Shown: positions 45,523 to 55,663 of the stretch, in pieces
Layout: each line of letters opens with the position of its first letter
Numbering within the stretch: position 1 is the first letter of the stretch
DNA from: an uncultured Pseudomonadota bacterium
GTDB taxonomy: Bacteria > Pseudomonadota > Gammaproteobacteria > Burkholderiales > SG8-39
Assembly (NCBI GenBank): GCA_903921325.1
Contig: CAIXPL010000013.1
Span: forward strand, 1 to 64,000
Length of the DNA stretch: 64,000 nucleotides
Direction of reading: 5' to 3'
Program-made: the position numbers and the translations under genes
Notes under the pieces: generated by a model
The model's database searches: none
What the model saw: the letters and a program-made list of their open reading frames with translations, nothing else
Told to the model about the DNA's origin: nothing

Positions 45523-46640
45523 TGGAGACACACTTCATGCACATGTTTCGTCGCGCGACATTGTTCATCTGTGCGCTGGCCCTCGTTGTCAGCTCGGCCC
45601 GCGCGGACCGGTTGCGTGATCTTGCTTCCATTCAGGGTGTGCGTAGCAATCAGTTGATTGGCTACGGCCTAGTCGTCGGACTGGATGGTAGTGGCGATCA
45701 GACCACGCAGACGCCGTTTACCACGCAGAGTCTCAGCAATATGTTGCAGCAGATGGGCATCGTTTTGCCGTCTGGCGGAACAATGCAATTGCGCAACGTG
45801 GCCTCGGTTATGGTCACGGCCAGTCTGCCTGCCTTTGCACGACCGGGCCAATTGCTTGATGTTACGGTGTCCTCGCTCGGTAATGCCAAGAGCCTCAAAG
45901 GTGGCACCTTGCTGCTCACCCCCTTGCGCGGCGCTGATGGTCAAATCTATGCCATGGCGCAGGGGAACGTCGCGATCAGTGGCGCAGGCGCAGCGGCGGC
46001 TGGCTCGCAGGTAACGATCAATCACCTTAGTGCAGGGCGAATTCCCGATGGTGCCACCGTTGAACGCGCGGTGAAGAGCCCGTTGATGCAAGGTGACACG
46101 GTGAGCTTTGAACTGGGTCAGGGTGATTTCACCACGGCACGGCGGGTCGCCGAGGCGATCAATCTCGAGATCGGTCAACCGGTGGCGCAAGCGCTGGATG
46201 CACGTGTCATTTCAGTGCGGGCGCCAGTCGATCCGAGCGAGCGGACTGGCTTTCTGTCGCGCGTGGAAAACGTCAACGTGGCCACCGCGGTGCCCAGTGC
46301 GCGGGTGATCATCAACGCGCGCACTGGCTCGGTCGTGATGAATCAGATGGTGTCCATTGATCCGTGTGCGGTGGCACACGGCAACCTTGCAGTCACCGTG
46401 AACATGACCCCGTCGGTCAGTCAGCCCAATGCATTTGCGCAAGGCTCGACCGTAAAGACCAATAAAGCCGATATCACCATCCGCCAGGACGGCGGGCAGC
46501 TGTCGTTGATGAATGCCCCCAAACTCGACGATGTCGTCAAAGCCCTCAATGCGCTGGGCGCCACGCCGCAGGACCTGCTCGCAATCCTGCAGGCAATGAA
46601 GTCGGCTGGCGCGCTCAAAGCGGAGTTGGAGATCATCTGA
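45522..46640 (+). CDS. flgI: P-ring protein FlgI
   Basis: FlgI forms the periplasmic P ring. The 372-residue protein has a signal peptide (hydrophobic LFICALALVVSS, then ARADRLRDLASIQGVRSNQL) and the motifs GYGLVVGLDGSGDQT and TTQSLSNMLQQMGI. The start is ATG at 45522, one base inside the flgH stop; ATG at 45537 and 45543 would also leave a complete signal peptide. It ends one base inside the flgJ start. Confidence 0.96.
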   Translation: METHFMHMFRRATLFICALALVVSSARADRLRDLASIQGVRSNQLIGYGLVVGLDGSGDQTTQTPFTTQSLSNMLQQMGIVLPSGGTMQLRNVASVMVTASLPAFARPGQLLDVTVSSLGNAKSLKGGTLLLTPLRGADGQIYAMAQGNVAISGAGAAAAGSQVTINHLSAGRIPDGATVERAVKSPLMQGDTVSFELGQGDFTTARRVAEAINLEIGQPVAQALDARVISVRAPVDPSERTGFLSRVENVNVATAVPSARVIINARTGSVVMNQMVSIDPCAVAHGNLAVTVNMTPSVSQPNAFAQGSTVKTNKADITIRQDGGQLSLMNAPKLDDVVKALNALGATPQDLLAILQAMKSAGALKAELEII

Positions 46641-47887
46641 TGCCGATCAACATTGCCAGTGTCAATGCCAACGTCAATACCGGCGGCGTCGCGCTCGACG
46701 CCCATTCGCTCGATTCATTGCGCTATGCCGCGCATGTCGATCCCAACAAGGCATTGCTGGGCGCCTCGAAGCAGTTCGAGGCGGTGTTCATGCAAATGGT
46801 ATTGAAGAGCATGCGGGCGACGGTGCCGCAAGGCGGGTTGCTTGGTGGCAACAGCACACAGATGTACAGCCAGATGTTTGACAGCCAGCTGTCGCAGACT
46901 CTCGCCAATCGCGGCGTCGGGCTCGGTGACATGCTGGCGACGGCGCTGGGTCGGCTGCAAGCGGCGCAATCGAGCGGTACGGCGAGCGCGGATGCTGAAG
47001 CAAATGACAGCGGATCAACGACTGCGACCGGCCTCGCCAATCCGCTCGGTGCGCTCAATGGCACCGCCAGCGCGCTCAATGCGCGCGTCGGCAGCAAGTT
47101 GTCGGGGCAGGGGGGGCGTCCCAGTGTCGCCCCAGGGGTCAGTCTGTCACCGTCGCTTGGCCAGAACTTGCCATTGGCCTCGAGCGCGGCGCGGTTTCTA
47201 CCCTTGTTGCAATCGGCCTATGGCGGCGGAATGGTGCCCCGGGCGACCTGGCCGAGCGCCAATAACGTGAAGTCAGCTTTCAGGTCCGCGCCAACCGCCG
47301 CGGAGGCGGTGTCACCGGATCAGGGCACACAGCCGGCCAGTGGATCGCTCGATCCGGCTGCAGGTGGCGCAACGGGTGGAACAGCGGGCAGCGCACCACA
47401 GGCTTTCGTCAATCAGATGATGCCCTACGCGCGGGCGGCCGCGGCCAGCACCGGCATTCCGGCGCAATACATCGTCGGCCAGGCCGCCCTGGAATCGGGT
47501 TGGGGCAGGCGACAGATCATCGGGGCCGATGGCACCCAGAGCTACAACCTGTTCGGTGTCAAAGCCGGTCCTGACTGGAACGGGCCGACAGTCAACGTCG
47601 CTACCACCGAATACGTCAGCGGCGAGCCACAAAAGTCTGTGCAAACCTTTCGTGCCTACTCGTCCTACGCGCAGAGCTTTAATGACTACGCTCAACTGAT
47701 TGCCAACAGTCCGCGCTATAGCACGGTGGTGGCCAGCGCGATGCGCGGCAATGGGGCAGCAGGATTCGCCGAGAGCTTGCAGCGATCGGGGTATGCCACT
47801 GACCCCCACTACGCGGCCAAACTCACCCAGGTGATCGGCCAGACCCTGCGCATGGTGAACACGCCCAACCGCTCTGCGAACACATGA
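46640..47887 (+). CDS. flgJ: Rod scaffold and peptidoglycan hydrolase FlgJ
   Basis: FlgJ guides rod growth and cuts peptidoglycan for rod passage. The 415-residue protein has the rod-binding N-terminal domain (about 30-105: SKQFEAVFMQMVLKSMRATV), an Ala/Gly/Ser-rich linker of about 150 residues, and a glucosaminidase domain at about 255-405 with the catalytic Glu in GQAALESGWGRR. It is about 100 residues longer than enteric FlgJ, mainly in the linker. It starts with the TGATG overlap. Confidence 0.95.
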   Translation: MPINIASVNANVNTGGVALDAHSLDSLRYAAHVDPNKALLGASKQFEAVFMQMVLKSMRATVPQGGLLGGNSTQMYSQMFDSQLSQTLANRGVGLGDMLATALGRLQAAQSSGTASADAEANDSGSTTATGLANPLGALNGTASALNARVGSKLSGQGGRPSVAPGVSLSPSLGQNLPLASSAARFLPLLQSAYGGGMVPRATWPSANNVKSAFRSAPTAAEAVSPDQGTQPASGSLDPAAGGATGGTAGSAPQAFVNQMMPYARAAAASTGIPAQYIVGQAALESGWGRRQIIGADGTQSYNLFGVKAGPDWNGPTVNVATTEYVSGEPQKSVQTFRAYSSYAQSFNDYAQLIANSPRYSTVVASAMRGNGAAGFAESLQRSGYATDPHYAAKLTQVIGQTLRMVNTPNRSANT

Positions 47888-47961
47888 ATTCTGTAAAGGG
47901 AATTATTCACGATTGACCGGCGATTGCTGCAGCAATGCAGGGCTTGGATGCCAGCGATGGC

Positions 47962-47988
47962 TCAGGAATTGACGCGAGCAGCCGATTA
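47962..47988 (+). promoter_or_regulatory. Sigma28 promoter of flgK
   Basis: TCAGGAAT, 11 bases, GCCGATTA. Spacing and -10 box fit FliA promoters; it lies 28 bp before flgK, giving a short leader. It separates flgKL (late) from the flgB operon. Confidence 0.82.
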
Positions 47989-48016
47989 CCTAGGTGCGTA
48001 GCTGGAGCAAAAAAGC

Positions 48017-49903
48017 ATGGAATCTCTGACATCCCTTGGTCTGACCGGGCTCAACGCGGCTCAACTTGGTCTGGCGACCATCGGCAATAACATCACGAAC
48101 GCGAACACGCCGGGCTATTCGCGCGAGCAGGTGGCGCAGCTCGAGCAGACGCCGAACTATACCGACGGCCTTTATGTCGGCGGCGGTGTGCAAGTGACCG
48201 GCATCGTGCGGCAATACAGCGCATTCGCGGCGGCGCAGACAAGAGGCATGCAAAGCCAGCTATCGCAGAGCCAGCTCGTGTCAGCACAGATCAACCAGAT
48301 TGGCACTGTCATCGGCAATGAGACCACTGGTATTGCCCCGGCAATCAACCAGATGTTCAGTGCATTGCAAAACCTGTCGGCGAACCCGGCCGACGCTGCC
48401 ACCCGCGCGACGGTCTTGTCGAACGCAGCGGGACTCGCGCAAACCTTCCAGGCGGCGGGGGCCCAACTGGGTGTCATGCAGACCAATCTCAATGGTTCAT
48501 TGACTGCAGCGGCGGCACAGGTGACCACCTATGCTGCACAGATCGCCGCGCTCAACACCCAGATCTCTGCAACCGATAGCAGTGGAAACCCCGATGTCAA
48601 GCTGATGGATCAGCGAGATACCGCATTGGACAATCTGTCCAAGCTGGTGCAGATCAATGTCATCGCTCAATCCGGCGCGCAGGTCAATGTCTATATGGGA
48701 GCGGGTCAACCGCTGGTGCTGGGAGCCAACGCATTCACATTGTCCACACAGGCTGATCCGACCTTGCCGATCAACCAGCAGCTTGTGCTCAGTGGCGGCG
48801 GCGGCGGTGGAACTGCCATCACCGCGAGCGACGTAGGTGCCGGATCGCTCGGTGCAACACTGGCCGTGCGTGAAGGCACGCTGGCGAGCACCCAGGGCGC
48901 GCTGGGGCGAATTGCAACGGTGCTTGCCACTGCGCTCAATCAGCAGCAGGCCCTCGGTGTTGATGTGAAAGGACAGTCCGGACAGCCGCTTTTCTCGCTG
49001 AATGCACCCAGTGTGGTGCACAATTCTCTCAACGTCGGGGTCGCCACGGTCGCGGCCAGCATCAGCAACGCCAATGCATTGACTGGCAGCGACTATACCG
49101 TCAGCTATACCGGCACCCAATACGTCGTGAAGCGATTGGCGGATTCGCAGGCGACAACCTTCAGTTCGTTGCCGCAAACGGTTGATGGTGTGACCATAGC
49201 TATCGCCGGTACACCGAGTGCCGGTGATAGTTATCTGATTCAGCCGACTAGCGACGCGCTCACCGGATTTTCCATCGCGCTCAGCGATCCGAGTCAATTG
49301 GCGGCAGCCGGTCCGGTTCTTGCCACAACGAATTCGAGCAATACCGGTTCGCTGCGGGCGACTCAGCCGACAGTGAGCGGGTACCCCGCCAGCGCCAATC
49401 TGACCCGGCCGGTGACCATCACCTTTACCAGTCCGACCACCTATAGCGTGAGCGGTACCGGAACCGGCAACCCGACCGGACTGAGCTACACGGCCGGACA
49501 AACACTCACCTATAACGGCTGGTCACTGCAACTGAATGGAACGCCCGCGGCAGGCGACAGTCTGATGGTCACGGCGAACGGTACACCCTCCGGTGATAGC
49601 CGCAACGCAAGCGCCCTGGCAGGATTGTCAACGGCGCAATTGGTAAACGGCAGCACACTATCCGGGGCGTTGAGCAGTCTCATAGCAACCAACGGTACGG
49701 CCGAGCAGGACGCCAATGCCAATGTATCTCTGCAGCAGAGCATGCTCACCGAGGCACAAAATCAGCAGCAGAGTATCTCGGGGGTCAATCTGGATGAGGA
49801 AGCGTCAAATCTCCTCAACATGCAAACCGCCTATCAGGCTTCATCCAAATACATTCAAGTGGTCAGCACCCTACTTCAGAATCTGATGAACGCGTTGGGT
49901 TGA
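48017..49903 (+). CDS. flgK: Hook-filament junction protein FlgK
   Basis: FlgK (HAP1) is the first junction protein on the hook. The 628-residue protein has the N-terminal LGLTGLNAAQLGLATIGNNI and NANTPGYSREQV motifs and the C-terminal NLDEEASNLLNMQTAYQASS, with ISGV before it. Larger than enteric FlgK (547), mainly in the Thr/Ser/Gly-rich middle part. GGAG precedes the ATG, and flgL follows after 29 bp. Confidence 0.97.
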   Translation: MESLTSLGLTGLNAAQLGLATIGNNITNANTPGYSREQVAQLEQTPNYTDGLYVGGGVQVTGIVRQYSAFAAAQTRGMQSQLSQSQLVSAQINQIGTVIGNETTGIAPAINQMFSALQNLSANPADAATRATVLSNAAGLAQTFQAAGAQLGVMQTNLNGSLTAAAAQVTTYAAQIAALNTQISATDSSGNPDVKLMDQRDTALDNLSKLVQINVIAQSGAQVNVYMGAGQPLVLGANAFTLSTQADPTLPINQQLVLSGGGGGGTAITASDVGAGSLGATLAVREGTLASTQGALGRIATVLATALNQQQALGVDVKGQSGQPLFSLNAPSVVHNSLNVGVATVAASISNANALTGSDYTVSYTGTQYVVKRLADSQATTFSSLPQTVDGVTIAIAGTPSAGDSYLIQPTSDALTGFSIALSDPSQLAAAGPVLATTNSSNTGSLRATQPTVSGYPASANLTRPVTITFTSPTTYSVSGTGTGNPTGLSYTAGQTLTYNGWSLQLNGTPAAGDSLMVTANGTPSGDSRNASALAGLSTAQLVNGSTLSGALSSLIATNGTAEQDANANVSLQQSMLTEAQNQQQSISGVNLDEEASNLLNMQTAYQASSKYIQVVSTLLQNLMNALG

Positions 49904-49932
49904 ACCGACCGATCGATAGCAGGAGCATAAGC

Positions 49933-51144
49933 ATGCGTATCAGTACTTCCATGATTCAGCAGACCGGCGCCGGATCGCTGACCAGCACCCAGTCGAACAT
50001 GTATCAACTGCAACAGGAACTGGCGACCGGACGCTCCATGCTAAGTGCCGGTGACAATCCGATGGCTGCTGGCCAGGCCATCACGGTGGGGGCGGCTCAG
50101 GCACAGAACAATGGGTTCACCAGTGTGCAGACCAGTGCCTACAATCACCTCTCACTGGTCGGTGGTGCGGTAAGCAGCGTGCAAAACCTGTTGCAGTCGG
50201 CCCGTCAGTTGATTGTGCAGGCGGGCAACACGTCGCTGAGCGGGGCCGACCGCAATTCGATCGCCACCAGCCTGCAATCGGATTATCAGCAGTTGCTGGG
50301 GCTCGCCAACTCCACCGATGGCAATGGCCAGTATCTGTTTGGCGGATTCAACACCACCAGCCAACCGTTTACCGGCACCCCCAGCGGGGCGACTTACCAT
50401 GGCGATCAAGGCCAACAGCAGGTTCAAGTCACCACCGGGCGAATGATGAGCATCGGTGTGAGCGGTGCCGAGCTGTTTCAGAATGTGTCCACCGGCAACG
50501 GCACGTTTGTCACCGGTGTCGGGGCGTCTAACACAGGGTCTGGCGTAATCGACACGGGCACAGTGAGCAACTACGCACAACTGACCGGCGACACCTATTC
50601 AATTCAATTCAGCCAGAGCGGCGGCAAGCTGCAATACAGCGTGCACGATCAGACCACCAATACGACCGTGGTACCAGCCACCAATTATGTGGCCAATGCC
50701 GAGATATCTTTTGACGGTTTGGGAGTGAACATTTCCGGTACGCCGGCAGCCGGTGACACGTTCAGTGTGGCACCGAGCAGCAAACAGGACATGTTCAGCG
50801 GCATCCAGTCGGCCATTTCGCTATTGACTGCGCCGCAGGCAGGTCCGGCTTCTACCGCGGCCTTTACCACCGGCATTGGCAACAGTCTCAAGTACATGGA
50901 CAATGCCTTGAATAATGTGCTGACCCAACAGTCAACCATCGGTGTCAACCTGCAGGAATTGAGTGCGCTCAAGACTTCGACCGCGACGACCGGTGCCACA
51001 TTGAGTTCAACGCTATCCGGTCTGGTGGATGCGAATTACGCACAGACCGTGTCGCAGTATGTGGCGGCGCAGACGGCGTACCAGGCGGCGCAGGATTCGT
51101 ATGCAAAGATCGCCCAGATGTCGCTGTTCAGTGTCATCGGGTGA
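49933..51144 (+). CDS. flgL: Hook-filament junction protein FlgL
   Basis: FlgL (HAP3) links FlgK to the filament and resembles flagellin at both ends. From 49933 (AGGAG 7 bp in front) the protein has 403 residues, with MRISTSMIQQTGAGSLTSTQ and QQELATGRSMLSAGDNPMAA, and the C-terminal LVDANYAQTVSQYVAAQTAY. A longer frame from 49900 overlaps flgK and was not used. It is the last flagellar gene on this side; a short GC-rich repeat lies after it. Confidence 0.96.
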   Translation: MRISTSMIQQTGAGSLTSTQSNMYQLQQELATGRSMLSAGDNPMAAGQAITVGAAQAQNNGFTSVQTSAYNHLSLVGGAVSSVQNLLQSARQLIVQAGNTSLSGADRNSIATSLQSDYQQLLGLANSTDGNGQYLFGGFNTTSQPFTGTPSGATYHGDQGQQQVQVTTGRMMSIGVSGAELFQNVSTGNGTFVTGVGASNTGSGVIDTGTVSNYAQLTGDTYSIQFSQSGGKLQYSVHDQTTNTTVVPATNYVANAEISFDGLGVNISGTPAAGDTFSVAPSSKQDMFSGIQSAISLLTAPQAGPASTAAFTTGIGNSLKYMDNALNNVLTQQSTIGVNLQELSALKTSTATTGATLSSTLSGLVDANYAQTVSQYVAAQTAYQAAQDSYAKIAQMSLFSVIG

Positions 51145-51162
51145 GGCACGCGGGGCAATCTC

Positions 51163-51196
51163 GGCCCGCGCTTCGGCCCGCGCTTCGGCACGCGCC
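51163..51196. repeat. Short 12-bp tandem repeat after flgL
   Basis: Two full copies and a decayed third of CCCGCGCTTCGG lie 19 bp after the flgL stop. A GC-rich slippage tract between converging flgL and the response regulator; no clear terminator is seen. Confidence 0.6.
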
Positions 51197-51258
51197 AGGT
51201 ATGTAGAACCCGCGTGTTAGCGCGCACGATGCGATCCCATTGGGCTCGTCGATGCGCT

Positions 51259-51897
51259 CTAACCGATCTCAACCAGCTCGTGCCTGATCGCATAGTGGGT
51301 CAGTTCCGCATTGGAACTGACACCCATTTTTTCCAGAATGCGTCCGCGATACACCGATACGGTCTTTGGGCTCAGGGCCAGCTTGTCAGCAATGTCTGAC
51401 AGTTTGCGGCCGCGTGCGATCATCTTGAGCACCTGAAATTCACGATCCGACAATTCTCGGTGCGGTGTTGCCGAGCGGTCACAACCGAGTGTTTCGGCAA
51501 GCGCTTCGGCGGTCTCGGCGCTGATGTACTTGCGACCGGTTGCGACCGTGCGCACGGCCTCGACAATGCGCTCAGGTGCGGTGAGTTTGCTGACATAGCC
51601 ACGCGCTCCGGCCTTCAGTGCGCGCACCGCATACTGATCCTCCGGGTAGCTCGACAGGATGAGTATGGCAAGGCGTGGGTACTCCTCACGCAATGCCTTG
51701 GTCACTTCAATGCCATTCTTTCCTGGAAGCTGCAAGTCAAGGACCAGGACGTCGCAGGAGACATCACGCAGGCGGCGACGAATCTCGGGATAATCGGCGG
51801 CTTCACCGATCACCTCCATATCGTCTTCTGAATCAATGATCTGGCGGACACCGCGGCGCACGATGGCATGATCATCGGCGACCAGAATGCGGATCAT
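51259..51897 (-). CDS. NarL-type response regulator
   Basis: A 212-residue DNA-binding response regulator. The receiver domain has acidic Asp8-Asp9 (VADDH), phosphorylation site Asp54 (VLDLQLPG) and Lys104 (YVSKL); a LuxR-type helix-turn-helix near 145-205 follows (LSDREFQVLKMIARGRKLSD, LSPKTVSVYRGRILEKMGVS). Start 51897 overlaps the kinase gene by four bases; the longer frame to 51981 lies inside it. Together they form a two-component system at the edge of the flagellar island. Targets are unknown; the palindrome upstream of flhD is a candidate by type only. Confidence 0.93.
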   Translation of the reverse strand: MIRILVADDHAIVRRGVRQIIDSEDDMEVIGEAADYPEIRRRLRDVSCDVLVLDLQLPGKNGIEVTKALREEYPRLAILILSSYPEDQYAVRALKAGARGYVSKLTAPERIVEAVRTVATGRKYISAETAEALAETLGCDRSATPHRELSDREFQVLKMIARGRKLSDIADKLALSPKTVSVYRGRILEKMGVSSNAELTHYAIRHELVEIG

Positions 51898-52622
51898 GCT
51901 GCGATGTCCGCAATCCGCCTGAGCGGTATCTGCAACATGACCGTGGTGCCTGATCCGCAGCGCGAATCGATCTCGACCCATCCGCCAAAGCTGCGTGCGC
52001 GCTCGCGCATTCCAACGACACCGAGTCGGCTACTGGTCTCAAGGGTGCGCGGATCAAACCCCTTGCCGTTATCGGTTATCTCCAGAGTGAGGGAGCCACC
52101 ATCGCGAAATAGCTGTATATCGACTCGGGTGGCCCGGGCATGCCGTGCGACATTGGCAAGGGCCTCCTGACACACCCGATAAACCGTGAGGCCTTGACCA
52201 CTTGGGACATCAAGGTGTTCGCGATTGCAGGAAAAGTTCGCCTTGATGTGGTGGCGATGTTCGAATTCGCCCACTTCCCAGCGCAGTGCGCCCACGATAC
52301 CGCGATCAAGAACCGCCGGGCGCATCGCGCGAATCATGCGATCGGCCGATTCCATCGTTTGATCGAGAACACTCTCGATCTCGGCGATTGCCGATTGCAG
52401 GCCACTGGCGTGGGCCTGTGGGCGCAGGGCCACCAGCATCAGCTTCATCGCGCTGAGTGATCCACCGATTTCATCATGCAGTTCGCGCGCAAGGCTGGTC
52501 CGTTCTTCCTCGCGGGCACGATCAATGTCACGACTCACCGCCCCTTGTGCATCGCCGCTGGCGAGGCTTGATCGGGTGTCGGTGTCCGGAGGAGCACTAA
52601 TAGCGTGAGGCAGGCCATCCAT
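51894..52622 (-). CDS. Soluble NarL-partner histidine kinase
   Basis: A 242-residue kinase without membrane segment or recognisable sensor domain. The dimerisation part is the HisKA_3 type with phospho-His49 in SLARELHDEIGGSLSAMKL, and the ATPase has the N-box CQEALANVARHARATRV and G-box DNGKGFD. The first 30 residues are of no known domain. It must take its signal from inside the cell or from a partner. No strong ribosome site is seen at 52622. Confidence 0.9.
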   Translation of the reverse strand: MDGLPHAISAPPDTDTRSSLASGDAQGAVSRDIDRAREEERTSLARELHDEIGGSLSAMKLMLVALRPQAHASGLQSAIAEIESVLDQTMESADRMIRAMRPAVLDRGIVGALRWEVGEFEHRHHIKANFSCNREHLDVPSGQGLTVYRVCQEALANVARHARATRVDIQLFRDGGSLTLEITDNGKGFDPRTLETSSRLGVVGMRERARSFGGWVEIDSRCGSGTTVMLQIPLRRIADIAA

Positions 52623-52774
52623 GATGCGTGATCGATCAGTTCAAAGGCTCGAACACGCAAACGGTGTCGCTCCTATTACATTCCGTAACAATGCTAGCAC
52701 TGTGACATTTATGCGCAAGCGAGGCGGCAGCCAATGTGTTCAATAGTAGGCAGTCTTGCGATCGATCAACGAGT

Positions 52775-53380
52775 TCAGGCTGGCGGCAGGTCGCGCCTGT
52801 CGTAGAACGCTTGGGCGATTGTCCCCGGGTCGACAAACTCCAGTTCACCACCGACTGGCACGCCGCGCGCAAGACGCGTGATGCGCAAGCCGCGGGCGCC
52901 CAGCGTTTCGCTCAGAAAGTGCGCCGTGGCTTCACCTTCATGGGTGAAATTATTGGCAAGCACCACTTCGCTGACCACACCATCGGACACGCGCTTGAGC
53001 AGCGCCTCGAGGCCGATCTCGCTCGGGCCGATGCCATCGAGTGGTGACAGCCGTCCCAGCAAAACGAAATACAGGCCGCGATAGGCCAGCGACTGCTCGA
53101 TCATCACCTGATCAGCCGGGGTCTCGACAATGCACAACTGGGCCGGATTGCGTTGCGGCGAACTGCACAGCGAACAAATCGGAGTTTCGCTGAAGCCGTT
53201 GCAGCGCTGGCAGCGCACCACGGCCTGCAAGGCGCGCTCGAGTGACCGGGCAAGCCGCACCGCACCGCCGCGCTCATGCTGCAACAGTTGGTAGGCCATG
53301 CGCTGGGCCGACTTCGGGCCGACCCCGGGCAGGATGCGCAGTGCCTCGATCAAATCGTTCAGTGCGCCAGGTGGAGTCAT
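52775..53380 (-). CDS. recR: Recombination protein RecR
   Basis: RecR acts with RecF and RecO to load RecA on gapped DNA. The 201-residue protein has the helix-hairpin-helix ([17 protein letters not shown]), the zinc ligands C57, C60, C69, C72, and a Toprim domain ([30 protein letters not shown]). Length is exactly family size. It is third in the dnaX-ybaB-recR order. Confidence 0.97.
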   Translation of the reverse strand: MTPPGALNDLIEALRILPGVGPKSAQRMAYQLLQHERGGAVRLARSLERALQAVVRCQRCNGFSETPICSLCSSPQRNPAQLCIVETPADQVMIEQSLAYRGLYFVLLGRLSPLDGIGPSEIGLEALLKRVSDGVVSEVVLANNFTHEGEATAHFLSETLGARGLRITRLARGVPVGGELEFVDPGTIAQAFYDRRDLPPA

Positions 53381-53474
53381 CGCGTCAGTTCACAGTGGCC
53401 AAAGCACATGCTTTGAGCGGTGCTCGCACTTGAACCGAGTCCGGGTAGCGCTTGGACACAGCTGGTGCAAGGGA

Positions 53475-53804
53475 TCAGAACGGAAGTTTCATGCCCGGGG
53501 GCAGCCCCAGCCCGGCAGTCACGCCACCCATGCGCTCTTGCACTGTGGCTTCCACCTTTGCCACCGCATCATTGCTTGCTGCGGCGATCAAGTCCTCCAG
53601 CATCTCGCGATCATCACTCATGAGCGATGGATCGATGCTGATCTGACGCACATTGTGCTTGCAGGTCATGCGCACTTTAACCAGTCCACCGCCGGCCTGC
53701 CCTTCAACCTCAACGGTGGCCAGTGCGTCCTGCATCTTCTTCATTTTGTCCTGCATGGCCTGTGCCTGCTGCATCAGTCCGGCCAGTTGTCCCTTGTTGA
53801 ACAT
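53475..53804 (-). CDS. Nucleoid-associated protein YbaB/EbfC
   Basis: YbaB/EbfC proteins are small DNA-binding dimers encoded between dnaX and recR in many bacteria. The 109-residue protein has the N-terminal [20 protein letters not shown] and the central [20 protein letters not shown] typical of the family. It starts 2 bp after the dnaX stop. Confidence 0.95.
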   Translation of the reverse strand: MFNKGQLAGLMQQAQAMQDKMKKMQDALATVEVEGQAGGGLVKVRMTCKHNVRQISIDPSLMSDDREMLEDLIAAASNDAVAKVEATVQERMGGVTAGLGLPPGMKLPF

Positions 53805-53806
53805 GC

Positions 53807-55465
53807 TCAGTGGTCCTTCGAAGGTTGCGATGGGTCTTCGGCACGCGGCGCGATCGATTCGATCGTGGCACCAAATTGATTCACCAGATCGGCCACGAAC
53901 GGATCAGCGTCCATGGTGGCTTGCGCCTGCGCCTGCGCGTCTTCACGCTGACGGGCATTCTCGCCGGCGACGCTGCGCGTGGCCACCTCGGCGATTTCAA
54001 TTTCGATCATGCAGCGCATGCCCCATTGTTGCTCGATCGAACTACGCAGCCGGTCGCGATAGCTTGCCAGTGCGCGCGCACTGGAGGGAATGCGCAAGTA
54101 CAGGCGCTGGCCATCGATGCGCGACAGCTCGGATTGCTCGGCCAGTTGCCGGGCAAATCCGGACAGCGTGAGGCTGCGCACCCGCTGCGGCCAGTCTTCG
54201 GGGGTGGGCAGCGTTACCACCGCAGCTTCGGGCGCGTTCGCTGAGACCGGCGCTCGTGCCGCGGTTGGAGCTGGTTCTGAACTCGGCGCTGGCGCAGTCG
54301 CGGCAGTTGCCCTCGCTGTGGCGGCCGGTTGAACTGGCGCCGGTGCGGGCGACCGGGCACCGGCGGTCAGCGAATCGGCGCTGACCGGCGCGAAAGCGTG
54401 CATGCGGATCAGCGTCATGCTGAATCCGGCGAACTCATCGGGCGCCAGCGGCAGGTCGCGGCGTCCGATCAACGCAATCTGGTAGAGCAGTTGAACCGAT
54501 TCGCGATCGATCCGCCCGGCCAATTCAACGATGCGGCCGCGATCAGGTGTCGATTCGGGCAGGATGTCCGCAGCGGCCTGGCTCAAGGCGACGCGATGCA
54601 GCAGTGTGGCCAGATCCTCCAGCGCGTTTTCAAACGACAGGCTGCGGTCTTGCAACTGGTAGGCAACGCCCATTGCTCGTGTCAGATCACCGGCAGCCAA
54701 GGCATCGAGAATGTCAAACAGATAGCCCTGATCAATGGTGCCCAGCATCGCGCGCACCTGCGCTTCGGCGAGCTGGCCGGCGCCGTAGGCGATGGCCTGG
54801 TCAAGCAGCGACAGCGCATCGCGCATGCTGCCGTGGGCGGCTTGCGCGATGACCGGCAGGGCGGTGGCCTCAAAGGGTATCGCCTCAGCGCCCAGGATGT
54901 GCTCAAGGTGGCCGCAAATCGCCGTAGGGGGCATTTGCTTCAGATTGAACTGCAGGCAGCGCGACAGCACCGTGGCCGGGATCTTTTGTGGATCAGTGGT
55001 CGCCAATATGAATTTCACATGCTCGGGGGGCTCTTCCAGCGTCTTCAACATCGCGTTGAAAGCGGAATTGGAAAGCATGTGGACTTCGTCGATCACATAC
55101 ACCTTGAAGCGGCCGCGGGTCGGCGCGTAGACGGCGTTTTCCAACAACTGGCGCATCTCGTCGACCCGGGTGTTGGTTGCAGCGTCGACTTCAAGCAGAT
55201 CGATAAAGCGTCCGGCGTCAATTTCGGTGCAGGCCGAACAGATGCCGCAGGGGGTTGCGGTGATGCCAGTGTCGCAATTGAGTGCCTTGGCGAGAATCCG
55301 TGCGATGGTGGTCTTGCCGACTCCGCGGGTGCCGGTGAAAAGGTAGGCGTGGTGCAGGCGTTGCTGCTCCAGGGCGTGCGTCAGGGCACGCACGACATGC
55401 TCCTGGCCGACCAGCGTCTGGAAGGAGCGCGGGCGCCATTTGCGCGCAAGGACTTGATAGGACAT
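53807..55465 (-). CDS. dnaX: DNA polymerase III subunit tau (gamma)
   Basis: DnaX is the clamp loader ATPase. The 552-residue protein has Walker [10 protein letters not shown] at 45-53, zinc ligands C64, C73, C76, C79 with the E. coli numbering, and [20 protein letters not shown]. An Ala/Pro-rich part (about 380-420) precedes the C-terminal tau-like domain. I saw no A-AAA-AAG slippery sequence, so a shorter gamma form by that mechanism is not expected. It is shorter than E. coli tau (643). Confidence 0.96.
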   Translation of the reverse strand: MSYQVLARKWRPRSFQTLVGQEHVVRALTHALEQQRLHHAYLFTGTRGVGKTTIARILAKALNCDTGITATPCGICSACTEIDAGRFIDLLEVDAATNTRVDEMRQLLENAVYAPTRGRFKVYVIDEVHMLSNSAFNAMLKTLEEPPEHVKFILATTDPQKIPATVLSRCLQFNLKQMPPTAICGHLEHILGAEAIPFEATALPVIAQAAHGSMRDALSLLDQAIAYGAGQLAEAQVRAMLGTIDQGYLFDILDALAAGDLTRAMGVAYQLQDRSLSFENALEDLATLLHRVALSQAAADILPESTPDRGRIVELAGRIDRESVQLLYQIALIGRRDLPLAPDEFAGFSMTLIRMHAFAPVSADSLTAGARSPAPAPVQPAATARATAATAPAPSSEPAPTAARAPVSANAPEAAVVTLPTPEDWPQRVRSLTLSGFARQLAEQSELSRIDGQRLYLRIPSSARALASYRDRLRSSIEQQWGMRCMIEIEIAEVATRSVAGENARQREDAQAQAQATMDADPFVADLVNQFGATIESIAPRAEDPSQPSKDH

Positions 55466-55663
55466 GGAGCTATTCTAAGCGGAATTGCCCGCTCGCCTGT
55501 TTCACCGCGGCGCGGGCAGTCTGACGCGGCGGTTGTGCTGCGCCTCGGAATGGCTGGTGCACCGGTTGTTCTGCCAGGCACACTGGCGGGCCCGCCTGTT
55601 GCACCGTTCCAGGGCTTAGAATCCACACTTTTGGTTCAGGCGGCCATCGAGGCCGGCTTCTCT

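Noticed and set aside
52640-52720. Short palindrome TTAC-N5-GTAA upstream of the histidine kinase
   Set aside because: Arms of four bases are expected by chance and no second copy was seen.
53807-55465. Programmed frameshift in dnaX to make gamma
   Set aside because: No A-rich slippery heptamer was found in the gene.
54329-55663. Long upstream extension of the CoA-transferase frame across dnaX
   Set aside because: The residues read antisense to dnaX and do not resemble CoA-transferases; the family starts just after the ATG at 55664.
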